Part shown: positions 10,921 through 21,718 of the stretch, piece after piece
How the letters are laid out: every line of letters starts with the position of its first letter
Numbering within the stretch: position 1 is the stretch's first letter
Assembly (NCBI GenBank): GCA_028386065.3
Contig: JAKUCV010006120.1
Span: forward strand, 1 to 64,000
Reading direction: 5' to 3'
DNA length: 64,000 nt
DNA from: Turnera subulata
Lineage: Eukaryota; Streptophyta; Magnoliopsida; Malpighiales; Passifloraceae
Made by a program: the position numbers and the translations under genes
Notes under the pieces: generated by a model
Databases searched by the model: none
What the model was told of the DNA's origin: nothing
Seen by the model: only the letters and a program-made list of their open reading frames with translations

Positions 10921-12689
10921 TGTAACAGCCCGGGGTCAAAATTTATATTTTTACCGGGACTGTAAAAGGACTTTGTACAGTAATTTACCATATGGAAATA
11001 ATCTTTGGTAATTATTTTATGGTAAACCGAGCATCGGATTCCAATTCCGAGTCTCGTTCCATACTCCAGATATTTTTGCGGAATTTCAGGGACAAGTTGG
11101 AATTTTGGGATTTGGAATCTGCGAAAAGATGATTATGCCCCTGGTTTTGTTTGAAAACTATAGAAAGGAAAAAGGGCATAAGGGACATTTTGTTGGTTGG
11201 ACTCTTCTCTGCTCAATTATTCAACCGTTGCCGACACTTACATCACCTCATCTTTTCCTTTTTTTCCGTTGGTCTGCCATAGCTAAATGTTTCCTCTCTT
11301 CTGGTTATAAAAAAAAAAATTATTCTGCATACCACACTCAACCCAGTATACTCTCTTCATCCCCTGCAAACTACCCACATTTAGAACACCTTCTTTTCCA
11401 GCAAATACAAACCTCAACTAGTTCCTTCTTGTTCTCTGCAACCAACCAGAAAAAAGGGAAAGATAAATATTTAAAAAAAAACAAAAAAAACTAACTAACA
11501 ACAAACAACCCGCTGCAACACACCACACCAACCGACCGGCCGCCACCACCATCAACCGCCTGCACTATGCACGCCATCACCGCCATCATCTTCACCTCCT
11601 CACCCTTGCTCGCCGTCGCCGCCAGTGGAGACAAGCCGAGTAGGACGCAGCCACGCCTCCTTCCATCGCCGTCGCACGCCTCTCCTGCAAATCTGCCTCC
11701 TCACGCCGCCGGTACCGTCTTCTTCTCGCTCGTCGCTGCAGGAAGCCGCCGCCGCCGCCATTCGAACGGAGGAAGCCAAGCAAGTTCGCCACGTTGCCGG
11801 CCTCCCTCGTCCGATCTCCTCCCTCGCACCACCTCTCTCATCACGACGACAGTCGCGCCGCCTCCTTCCCGTTCCAGTCGCGCTTCAGTTGCATCGCCTC
11901 TGCCGCTGTCGCCTCGCGCCGCCGCCGCTGCAGGCCACAGCAAGGTGAGCCATTGCGGGTTGAGGATGACCCGGACATTGTCAACACGGGTCGGGTTGAC
12001 CCGAGGTTTTGGTTAGGTTTTGATTTTGGGCTGGATGTGAGTTGGGTTGGAGTTGGGCTGATGTGCACCTGGGCCTGCGTGTGGGCCTGTGCCTGGGCTC
12101 CTAGTTGGGTCTGGGCTTGGCACTATGCAAGGTCTGGGCCGGCACTGTTCATGACCCAGTCGGAATTTTAAAAAAAAAATTCTGGAAAGAAAAAAAAATA
12201 AATAATTATATTTGGTATATGGGAATAATCTGGAAAATATAAGAATATAGTATATTGTTATATTTTATGAAAATAAAAGAAGTAACTACCTTGTTATAAT
12301 ATTTTTAAGAAATTATAACATGATTATAGTAAATACTCTTAAGGATGTATGCTATGATGTTTTACTGGAAAATATATATATGCGTGACTAATTTCTAAAA
12401 AGATTATTTTATGATAACTATAATTTTTGGAAAAAAAATAAGTGATAGTAATAGTTATTTTTATCAAATATTTTGGAAAGGGTATTATCAAAGTAAGTAT
12501 TATACCGGAGTAATATCCGGGTATAAGTATGGTATTATTTTGACACTTGAAAATAAATGGTGAATTATGATGATAATGGGAATAACCCGGGGGAGTATCG
12601 AGCTGGTCCCGTATTTATTTTACGGCTTACAGTATTAGTCTGGCATTTGCATATCATCTTATGTGTGCATATACTATTGTTTGATATAG

Positions 12690-12767
12690 GAGTTGATAAC
12701 GAGCAGTATCCCGAGGAGCCAGAGTCGGGACATTTCGAGGACTTTCAGGAATAGGAAATCAGCTAAG
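12690..12767 (+). other. 78-nt exon-like block in LTR G
   Basis: It is preceded by TTTGATATAG and followed by GTGAGGATAAG. One frame reads VDNEQYPEEPESG, similar to the QFPEEP reading of the 76-nt blocks in A and B, but ends in TAG within the block. Confidence 0.4.
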
Positions 12768-13538
12768 GTGAGGATAAGTAAATATTTATATACTGCCCGT
12801 GATAACAAGTTGTTGTTTGTTTTCTATGTGCGATGTTTGCTGGAATGATACTTTGTGGCTGTGAATGGTTTGTTTTGTGATGATTTAAATTGATAATTGA
12901 TGTTGTTGATGTTATTGATGATGTTGGAATTGTTGGTATAAGTAAGTTATCACTGTTGTTGTTGACTATGAAAATTGTGTGAGTTGAGTACCGAGGGTAT
13001 TAGTATAGGAAAACAGTTTGGAATAAGTTTGTATTATCCAGATGAGCGGAGAGGCCGTGAGCCTGCTCGGGATAATGTGATAATGGTAAGATAATAGAAG
13101 TATAGTAACTAGATGAGGGTAAAAAAATAATAAAATGGAAACACTTAGACATCTAGTAAGTCACAGTTAAATGTTGGAACAGCCAGATGCTAGTCTTTTA
13201 TTTTATGGTGCTGGGGGAGAGTGTGCTTGGGGTCTGCTCCCTGTCTGTACCAATTATTATTTTAGGCGCTGAGGTAGAGTGTGCTTGGGGCCTGCTCCCT
13301 GTCTGTGCCAGTTATATGTGGAGGTACCAGGGCGGGGTCTACGGGCTAACTAGCTTGACTACCAGGCGACGGCCACCATTTAACTAGTGATAGGGACCCT
13401 AATAATAAAATTGGAATAGCGTGTCTAGGTTCACAAGTGTGTTATATATGATTCGTGAGGACCTAATTAAATTGTTGATGATGTGACTTGGAAATTAACG
13501 GTTGCTTGTATATGTATATTTGCTTATGGATTTTACCC

Positions 13539-13585
13539 GGTGAGCACTTCGGACTCACCCGTCGCCTGCGTGACCTGGTCACGTA
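13539..13585 (+). repeat. Paired hairpins in LTR G
   Basis: GTGAGCACTTCGGACTCAC is identical to that in A and B. The second stem is TGCGTGACC/GGTCACGTA instead of TGCGGG/CCCGTA. Both sides changed, so pairing is preserved. Confidence 0.55.
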
Positions 13586-13893
13586 GTTTGGTTGTGCGTA
13601 GCTCAGGTACGTTCGAGGCAAGCTGTGGCGCACCCTCTGCCAGGCCCGGATCTATCCTTCATTGCATCATTTTCATATTGTTGCTTATTGTTGTATTGTA
13701 TTAAGACTTCCGCTGCTTGCATATTATTTCTCTGATTCTGTTGCTTGTTGTAATAATGTCTCCGTGTCGGGATGAATACTGTTGTTGTATTATTATTGTT
13801 GGCTTGCGATATTTACCGCTGTGGTTTCTGTAATAAATAATAGGTCCCACGTGTTTTCTGTGTATAACGGTAAATACGGATCGGGGCGTTTCA

Positions 13894-15943
13894 CATTTAG
13901 ATATTTAATCTATGATTGATGAAATGAATCGTATGTTAATTGGGGAGCAAAACGTTTAACATCTATTTTAATGCACCCTATGATAAATTACACTAGGGAA
14001 AGCGGGAAATTCGAGATTAAGGCACAATATAGTTTGGAAACGAGAAACTTTATTTCTTTTAGGTTAATTGCTCCTCAAGGAAGACGGTGAACACGCCAAA
14101 TATTGGATAATTGCAAGGTTACGAGACAAGCAAAGAACCCCGAATGACTTAGGCTTCCTTCTATATGATATTTACCTTTCTGTGAAGACACGACCGGATA
14201 TCCAGCCTCTTCACCTTATTGTTTCTTCTTATCCAATCCAACAACCAAAGGAGTCAGTACCCAGATTTTATTTCTTTGGAAAATCCAGAGAAAAACCATA
14301 GGCATCAATCCTCCTTAGGAATCAAACATAAGGGACCGATCTAGCTAACCAAAGATTGTTGGATTCGGGAGTTCGTCACGGGTAGGAAGGGGTTAGCACC
14401 CTACCCGTGTTGGGGCGAAACTTTTGGTGCAATAAATAGGTTAAATAGTGTGCCTTGTGTGAGTATGATAATGTAGGAGCAAATCACATAATATAATAAA
14501 TTATTGAAAATTGAAAAGAAAGGGGGGAAGAAGAAGATTTGGTTTGCATCTCATTAGTAACTTGAGACTACCTACGTACTCGACTGACCGGGGTCAAAGC
14601 CAAGTAGTTCTAAAGGTTCATCAATATAAATCACATCATCATGTAAGCAGTAAACATCTCAGCATCAATATAACAGCAAATCAACAGTAATCAAGAGTAT
14701 TTAGAATAAAAAAGAGATTAGAGTACTAACCTTGGTTGTTGGGTAGAATCTGTGAGTCGACTTCTACTGGATTTTAAACAATAAAAACGGCTGATTAATC
14801 TTCTAGGCTCAACAAAAAAGTTGTAGATCACTCACTTAGCTTTCCAGAGAGTCCTAGATCGCAACAATCCAACACCTACAGCTCGAGATATGAATTATTT
14901 TCTGGGACTGCTCACATCAGGAACCCCAACTCGGGTTCACCATCTTTTTAGCTTCCGGATTGCTTTTGATTGCTTCTTCTTCTTGATCTCCTCTTGTTGG
15001 TTGCTTCTTGATTCTCCTCTCCATAGAATTTGACCAGAGTAACAGTAAAAAAAGAATGTTTGAGAGCTTGAAGAAGTAGAGTTTCCCCAAGTTTTTTTCT
15101 AAGCTTAAAAGTGTGTGTGTAATCTAGTCTAATGGCTCTTGATGTCCCCCGTAGAAGTGAATGGGAGCTCTATTTATAGAGTTCTGGGAGTGTACACCTC
15201 GTGGACCTCATAATTGACAGGATTCTTGCTTAAAATCAGGTCCAAAATATGTGTAATTGATTAATGGTCATAAAATAAGGGAAAAGCGCATTTCTGGAAT
15301 CCATGTCCGCCACAGCCGAGCAGTCAAGGCATGATGTTCGCTGGCCGTGGCGCTCTTGGAATCCATGTCCGCCCGGCGTGGCGGTCATCGGGTGATGACC
15401 ACCCACCATTTTGCTACAGTAACGCGTATTTTCTACTTTTAGCTCCAAATCACAACTAATTCCGAGTCTGATTGATTTTTAGGGTGAGATTAAAGTTATC
15501 AGACTAGGAATCACTCTATTCTTGTTGGCTACTCTAATCAATCACTCCAGTTAATATTATTACACCTTAATTAGCTCAAAGTCAATTCTCTTTTACCATA
15601 AACTCACATACCATATAAAGGATAATTTAATTCTGATTTTGCATGAAAATCAGAGCTAAAATTAGACTGCAAGTAATGTGTTTTTATGGACTTAAAATTC
15701 TAGAGAGTCCATGTTTCATTAATTTAAACCCTAAACATATTCATAGCCCAACATCAAATCATCTCATTAATATTGGGTTAAAACATATAAAAGGCCTAAA
15801 CTAATAGAATACCCATACTCTATTTAAATTAAACTCTAACATATTCTCAATCCCAAAGATTAAATCATCTCATTAATCTTAGATTGAAAATATAAAAAGA
15901 TTAATTTAATAAAATATAGGTAGGCCAAATTTGGGAGTTCACA
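13894..15943 (-). mobile_element. Probable LTR remnant, minus strand, family uncertain
   Basis: There are no coding domains. Read on minus it would start TGTGAACTCCCAAATTTGG at 15943. It has a TATA box at 15171-15178 (TATAAATA on minus) followed by a leader-like region, then GATCTACAACTTTTTTGTTG and, near 14360-14430, a GGGTAG...GCTAACCCC block of a kind I associate with plant copia LTRs. It may be a solo LTR cut on its left side by the insertion of element G. The ORF at 14068-14301 (77 aa) has no recognisable similarity. Confidence 0.35.
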
Positions 15944-16404
15944 CTTTTAAATTTCATAATTTTAGTTATTCTCACCCAATATCAAATCCAGAATCTCGAT
16001 ATTTTATTCATTATGCCTAATTAATCGATTTTGATAAAGACAGTTTTGTTGAAGTAGTCCTTGTGGATGACTTTGTTGCTACAAGACCCTGGGAGGAAAT
16101 TTCGAATCATGTTTTTGGCGGTGCTGGAGACTGGCATTAATTACTATTAGTTAGATAGTGAGATTGCTTAGGCTTCTTTTGTTATTTTTTCTTACGCTTT
16201 TTCTTGTGAAAGGATCTCAAACAGTGTATCCACGGTACCCAGAGCACTAATCTGAATTTTGTTTATAACATTATCGACAACTAAGGTGTGTCATTGTCCT
16301 TGTATTTGGAACGTCACCAGTTGGACGTGCTCATGAGTCAGTTGTTAGCACTTAGCACCACCAAATAGAGAACACCAACATACAATTGTTTACCCAACAA
16401 TCAC

Positions 16405-17997
16405 TAGGGGTATAAACGAGCCGAGTCGAGCCGAGTAGTGGCTTTCTCGACTCGAGCTCGTTAAGGAAATCTCAAGCTCGAGCTCGAGCTTGATCGAGCT
16501 TCAATATTTGAGCTCAAGCTCGAGCTAGTAAGAATTTTCCACTACTCGAGCTCGGCTCGATAAGGCTTGTTAAGCAGTGGTTGGCTTCGGTGGGTGGATC
16601 TTAACTCGTTAGAGCTCGTTAACGCAAGTTCGCTTAAGCTCGAGTAAGCTCGATTAAGCTCGATTAATATTATATAGACATTCATAAATTTTAAAACACT
16701 CCAAAGTCCAAACACAACTAAATTGTTAATACAAGCTGCTCCAAACAGAACTAATTAGCCCACAAAATCACCTTCAAGCTGCTCTAAATTAATCCGCTGC
16801 TCCAAATTAATCCAGTAGGCTGCTCCAAACATAACTAAAGTCCAAAAAATCAGCTTCAAGCTGCTCCAAATTAATCCAATAAGTTCTCCAAATTCCTTCC
16901 ATTTTCAGTCTCTTACACCCAAGAAACACTATCAACGACCACCAAGGAAAGTGACTATCTATCCAAAAGTCAGAATCCTTGCTTCACTATTATTAGACGA
17001 TTTACCGATGCAAAAGCGCAAAAGTGAAGTAAACAAGGGAAAAAGAAAAGAAACACAAAATCAAAAGAAAGATTAAGCATTCTTTTCATTGTTTGGCTGA
17101 GGCTAAGAGCCTAAGACAAAGGAAGAAAGCAGAGAGATTTCATGCTTCAAATTAAGGATGCGGTCACGACAAATATAAGGATGCTGTCAATATCGTGGCC
17201 CTTCATGTATCTATCCCTTCTCTCCCACTATCTATCCAAAAGGCATGTATCTGGACATGGACATGGTCAGAATCACATGTTTACATACAATACCTGTAAA
17301 CTGGATAGAGGATGACACCAACACCTGGTAGTTGCTGCAATGTCTTTTGCTTCAAGAGGCCAGGCACGAATCCGAGGAAGTTAGACTGGGAGAAAGAGAG
17401 AGCGAGAGAGAGAGGACTTGGCGAGGGAGATTTCAGCGGTGGTGGTGGGCTGTGGTGAGCCACCGCCGAGGTGGTGGCCGACGATGGATGGGTGTTTGGG
17501 GGATTGGGTTTTGTCGTGGAGATGGCAAAGAACTAGGGATTGAAAGTTTCAAATTGGGGTTTTTTTCTTGTCTAGGTTTAGTTTAGTCGTCTACTCGTCT
17601 TTTGGTCTTTGGACAATGGATTAGACTATTTAGTAAATTTGTCTTTCATTTTTTTTATTGTATCGTGTCTGTACTCTGTCATTTTAATTTAATTTATTTT
17701 TAATTTTAACTTTTATTTGTATTTTTGGGCTTAAGAAGGACATGGCCCTGATTTTTACCGAAAGCCCATATCCCATTATACTATGGCAACTGGCCCAACT
17801 TTTTAAGGCTAATATCATTATAGTATGGCAAAGCTCGATAAGGCTCGCGAGCTTCACGAGTCGAGTATTGGTAAGCTCGAACTCGGCTCGATAACCTTTC
17901 AAGCTCGACTCGAGCTCGATAAGCACGAGTCGAGTTCGAGTAGTCGCTGAGTCGATCCCGAGTAGCTCGCGAGTAGCTTGACTCGCTTACACCCCTA
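16405..17997. mobile_element. Non-autonomous hAT-type DNA transposon (1593 bp)
   Basis: It is flanked by a perfect 8-bp target duplication ACAATCAC (16397-16404 and 17998-18005). The ends are imperfect inverted repeats: TAGGGGTATAAACGAG on the left, and TAGGGGTGTAAGCGAG as the complement of the right end. Both subterminal regions (16405-16670, 17825-17990) are packed with GAGCTCG and CTCGAG words, typical transposase-binding repeats of hAT elements. No transposase (hATC or zinc-finger BED) is encoded. A short Glu/Arg/Trp-rich ORF at 17332-17586 is not recognised. Confidence 0.85.
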
Positions 17998-18005
17998 ACA
18001 ATCAC

Positions 18006-18704
18006 CAATAATCGATATGACTTCAAACCGTCATTGATTCAAATGATTCAGCAGAACATTTATACAGGGGCAAGTACTAAAGGATCCGAAGCGACGTTTA
18101 AAGAATTTTTTTGTCTTACCTGACACTGCCAGAATTTTCAGAATTTTTTTTGGTACGGAAGGTTCCAAATTAAAATTTTAGTTTGGTCTAGACAAAAAAA
18201 AATTTAAAATTAGGATCCCTTAACTCTGAAATAATTTTATACTTTATAGAATTTGGATATTAATTTACGTTTGTTTGTTTGTGAGATGAATTATTTTTAT
18301 CATGTGCCTTGTTAGGAGGATTTTAGAAACTTTGATTTTAAAGTATAAGAATTAGAGTTTTATGATTTTAAAGCTTAAAATTTTAAGGTTTATTATTTTA
18401 ATATTTGAGATTTTAGGATTTCATGAAGTAACTTTTTATATCAATCAAGGTTTAAGTGAGGTAAAGGAAAACGGCCAACACAGCCAAATTGGGTGGAAAT
18501 TGTGTTTTGTCTTTAAATTATAGGGATCAAAATAATAATGATAGGACTTGATCGAAAATTACGTAAGAATTATAGGAGTTGCAGTAATGCAGTGTGGACC
18601 TTTATACTCTGCAGAAGTCAAACGGCAGCAGCAGCATTCAACCTCCTCAAGTGTATAGTAATAATCAATCAATCGCCACCAGAACTAGAGCATATAAGAG
18701 AGGA
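18006..18704. other. Intergenic spacer and promoter region of the DUF1475 copy
   Basis: AT-rich, with degenerate TTTTAGGATTT-like words at 18300-18420. The last 100 bp (GGCAGCAGCAGCATTCAACC to AGAGCATATAAGAGAGG) match the region upstream of the intact gene at 21600-21718. That includes a TATA-like CATATAAGAG here versus CATATATAGAG there. Confidence 0.45.
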
Positions 18705-20478
18705 ATGGGAGGGGATTCATTGATGCTGTGTAGGGGACTCAAATTTCTCTTCCTGGGTTTGGGGTGTGTGATGGTGGCCACCCTCATCTACACCTTCTCC
18801 ATCGATTGCTTCCCCTTCCGCCGAGATCTCCTCACCCCGTAACTCCCTCTTACCAACCAAACTTAACTAATTAATCCATTCTTCTCAATCTTGGCTTCCA
18901 CCTCTCTCTCTTGTGGATGCAGGTGGATGGCAGCCACTTTGGTTGATTACTTCATCAATGTTATTCCTTTAGCGTTACCCTCAAGTCAACTCCCTTTGTA
19001 TTTTAAGCTTTCGTGCTGTCTTCTCATGCATGTAATCAACACTATCTACGGGGACTACCCTGTTTTATGTTGTTCCAAGTTCATTCCTGACTACAACTAT
19101 TCCTTCCTTTTATGTTGTTTCTTGTACTTTAATGTTGTAAGTTCTGATAAATCCTTAACAATATTCAACACTTTTGGCTGCTGTAATTACTCAGCTGCTT
19201 CTTATAAATAAAATTTCCATATGTTTCCAACTTAGACTTGCTTCTCCTTTATTCCAGGCTTGGGTTTCCTACAAGGAACCAAATTATATTACTGCAACCA
19301 TCTGGGTACTACCGCTTGTATGCATTGGCAGGCATGCTTCATCATTAATACTTTGATCAATCTTTTCTGGGGATGTAGTAATTGCGTTCAATTTGGTAGA
19401 TGCTACCAAAAATTGAATCATGGCACTTTTTTTCACATCAGACATAGTTCTCATGCAAATGGACATATATCCCTTCTAATTAATTCCTTTTTCTTTTTTG
19501 TCGAATTTTGAAGTAATCTCCTGACTCTCTCTCATTTGTTTGTTTCATTGCATTCAAATTTCTGGTACAGGAATCATTAATATTTTCCTTAGGTTTTGAT
19601 TCTACTCTGTGGGCAATGATAAACTATTTCCTTTGACTTCAGAAATGAATCTAGCCATTCAACATGCCCGTAATTCTTGTTTGCATTTTCAAATATTCAT
19701 AAATATTTTGTTGGCTTTTCTCTCCTCTGGTGTAACCCAGAAACAAACCTTGAATCAGTTCTGGGAAAACCCAAAAATCTGTAGAACCAACGGAGTGAGT
19801 CTGTTGGTTACTGTTGCATTAGTTTTCTCACAAATCACTCAATTTTTTGTTTAACTGTCTAAGAGCAAGTCAGAAGGCTTACAATGAACTGAAAAAACAC
19901 ACCTTTTTAGTTGATTTCACTTGATTGAACCAGATTATAACAAGCACTTATATAGGCCAATAGCATGCAAGTTGCAAGCAACTTTGCTGCTGCCACTTGC
20001 ACACACATCTGCTCCCATACTACTTCATTTCATCCTTGGTTAGTTTAACATTTAACTTCCCTAGGATAATCGGATAATATAAACAACGAAAACATTACAA
20101 ATAATCTCAAATGCACACCACTTGCACATTTGAAAATGTTTCTAGAAACTAAAGTGATGGTGGCGCCAAAACCTTTCTACTACAATTTTCAGCAGCTTAA
20201 TCACACAATCAACATATTTTACACTTGTTATACAAGCCCTCCGCACCAATTATCTTTCTTGCAGTCTGATGAAAGTAGTTCCTGGACATCTATGTGCACT
20301 TTCTATGGATTTTTGTTCTTAATCACTTTCTTATCTCTCTCTCTCTCTCTGTTTTTTGTTTTTTGGCTATTTCCAGCATTATTACTTGTCTACACATTTT
20401 TATTCAATTTCTGGAGTTGTCGCTTCAAGAATCTTCACAAGATCCAATCTATCATGTATTGTTGCGGCATGAACACAA
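18705..20478 (+). pseudogene. Partial duplicate of the DUF1475 gene (exons 1-4), splice donor lost
   Basis: Exons match those of the downstream gene in length: 18705-18838 (134 nt), 18923-18974 (52), 19258-19331 (74) and 20377-20478 (102). They encode one DUF1475 module starting MGGDSLMLCRGLKFLFLG. The donor after exon 2 reads GCG/TTACCC where the intact gene has GCG/GTACCC. A GT one base earlier would shift the frame. The exon 3 donor is GC. Exons 5-8 are absent, and similarity to the downstream copy stops near 20547. With the exon 2 donor lost, read-through ends at 19211. It is probably a non-functional tandem duplicate; a truncated transcript is possible. Intron 3 is much longer than in the intact copy. 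Confidence 0.7.
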
Positions 20479-20508
20479 GTAGGTACTCTAAACTTGCACT
20501 CTAGGTTG

Positions 20509-20942
20509 TTAGGGATGAAAATTTGGCCGACTAAAACCAGTAATAGAAAATAGCAAACTATGAGCACCATTAGGTGGTTGTACAAAATGTGAAACACCAA
20601 GACTAGGGAACTTAAATTCTAAATCAGGTAACCAGTGAGCAACCCGGTTAGTTTCAGGATAGATGTGAGACAGATTTACCGACCAATTGTGGTTAAGGAG
20701 CTCCTGCACTGCTGCAAACAGCCTGTAAAGCGGCGATTACGGCAGTCTCTTCCGCTGAGGTGAGTGAGCACCATATATAGCCGAGTCAACAAGACGAAAA
20801 CCCATCTCCCACACCTTGAGGAGACCCACAATTCAGCTTGGAGTGGGGAACATTGTCCAATGTGGATACAGAAGCCAGCAAGCCAATGTGCCTTGATGGC
20901 ATGGCCTAAAATCTTCTTGCACTGCCAGTGGCTTGGTGGCAT
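20509..20942 (-). pseudogene. LINE-type RNase H fragment
   Basis: On minus, two overlapping frames give WLAGFCIHIGQCSPLQAELW and then NHNWSVNLSHIYPETNRVAHW with a following PDLEFKFPSLG. These match the start and end of the RNase H-like domain at the 3' end of plant LINE ORF2 (also annotated as ribonuclease H-like proteins). A frame change lies near 20800. It sits exactly where the two DUF1475 copies stop resembling each other. No reverse transcriptase is seen nearby. Confidence 0.6.
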
Positions 20943-21600
20943 GGCCCCGGGCTTTTTTTTTTTATTTATTTTTTTTATTTTCGATGTAAATTCTGTTATT
21001 ACAATAAAATTAAATTATTTTATATTCCCCATGTCATGACGCAGCAAGTGTTTGACAAGTCATTCTTATTTGTATTACGGGTCGTTGGATAATTCAGGGT
21101 GGGTGTTAATTACTTGGTAAGAGTGAGCTACGTGTCTTCTTGTTATTGAGCTACTTTGTAAGAGTTAATATAACCGTCTGAGGGGGGGCCGGTTAGTTGT
21201 GTATTCAGTTTTTTGATCAATGACAATTTCAGTTTCTCTGTTGCTCTTCCCTACTTGATTCTCTTTGTGTTCTTCCCTTTCTCTTCCCAATTTCTACTAA
21301 ATGCCAGGCCAAGTTCTTAACGCCCCCCTACCCACTCCCCAATTCTTCTTTATTTCAGAATTTCTTCATACTTTTAAAGTTACCAAATTCATTTGGTTTT
21401 TATCCAAACCCAAGGAAAGTAAAAAAGTAAGACCAATTTCAGTTTTTTTTTTTTTTTAATGGATGTCGCTTTAGTTGTTTTTGTGATGACGTGGACTAAG
21501 CAGCTCCACCATCTCATTCTTGGCTTCTTTGCTCTTCCCCGCCATATAAAGTCAGCTCACGCCCCTACCTCCTCTCCGTGGTATTGGCAGCACAGTAGTA
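20943..21600. other. Spacer with a possible LTR scrap and promoter of the DUF1475 gene
   Basis: It is T-rich at 20950-20985. 21032-21260 (TGTCATGACGCAGC..., then TTACTTGGTAAGAG and GTCTTCTTG) has the feel of a short plant LTR, but no ends or TSD could be fixed. From about 21570 the sequence becomes the GC-mixed upstream region shared with 18590-18704. Confidence 0.3.
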
Positions 21601-21718
21601 GCAGCAGAGGATCGTTGTTATTTGACAAGTTAAAAAAACACAGCAGCAGCAGCACTCAACCTCCTCCATTTATAGGAGTAATCAATCGCCATCAGAACTA
21701 GAGCATATATAGAGAGGA

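Larger units (their letters stand above)
10921..13893 (+). repeat. 3' LTR of element G (2973 bp)
   Basis: It runs from TGTAACAGCCCGGGG to GATCGGGGCGTTTCA. Inside are: a GC-rich segment (11570-11944) ending in AG/GTGAGC (11945); a GGGCCTGGGC-rich part ending in an A run (12170); an AT-rich stretch; an exon-like block (12690-12767); and a hairpin pair (13539-13585). The long ORFs in the GC-rich part are probably compositional. The 5' LTR lies outside the window. Confidence 0.85.

Noticed and set aside
14068..14301. 77-aa ORF as a gene
   Set aside because: Lies in a probable LTR remnant with no recognisable motif or promoter.
17332..17586. hAT transposase remnant
   Set aside because: The Arg/Glu/Trp-rich ORF shows none of the hAT dimerisation or BED zinc-finger motifs.
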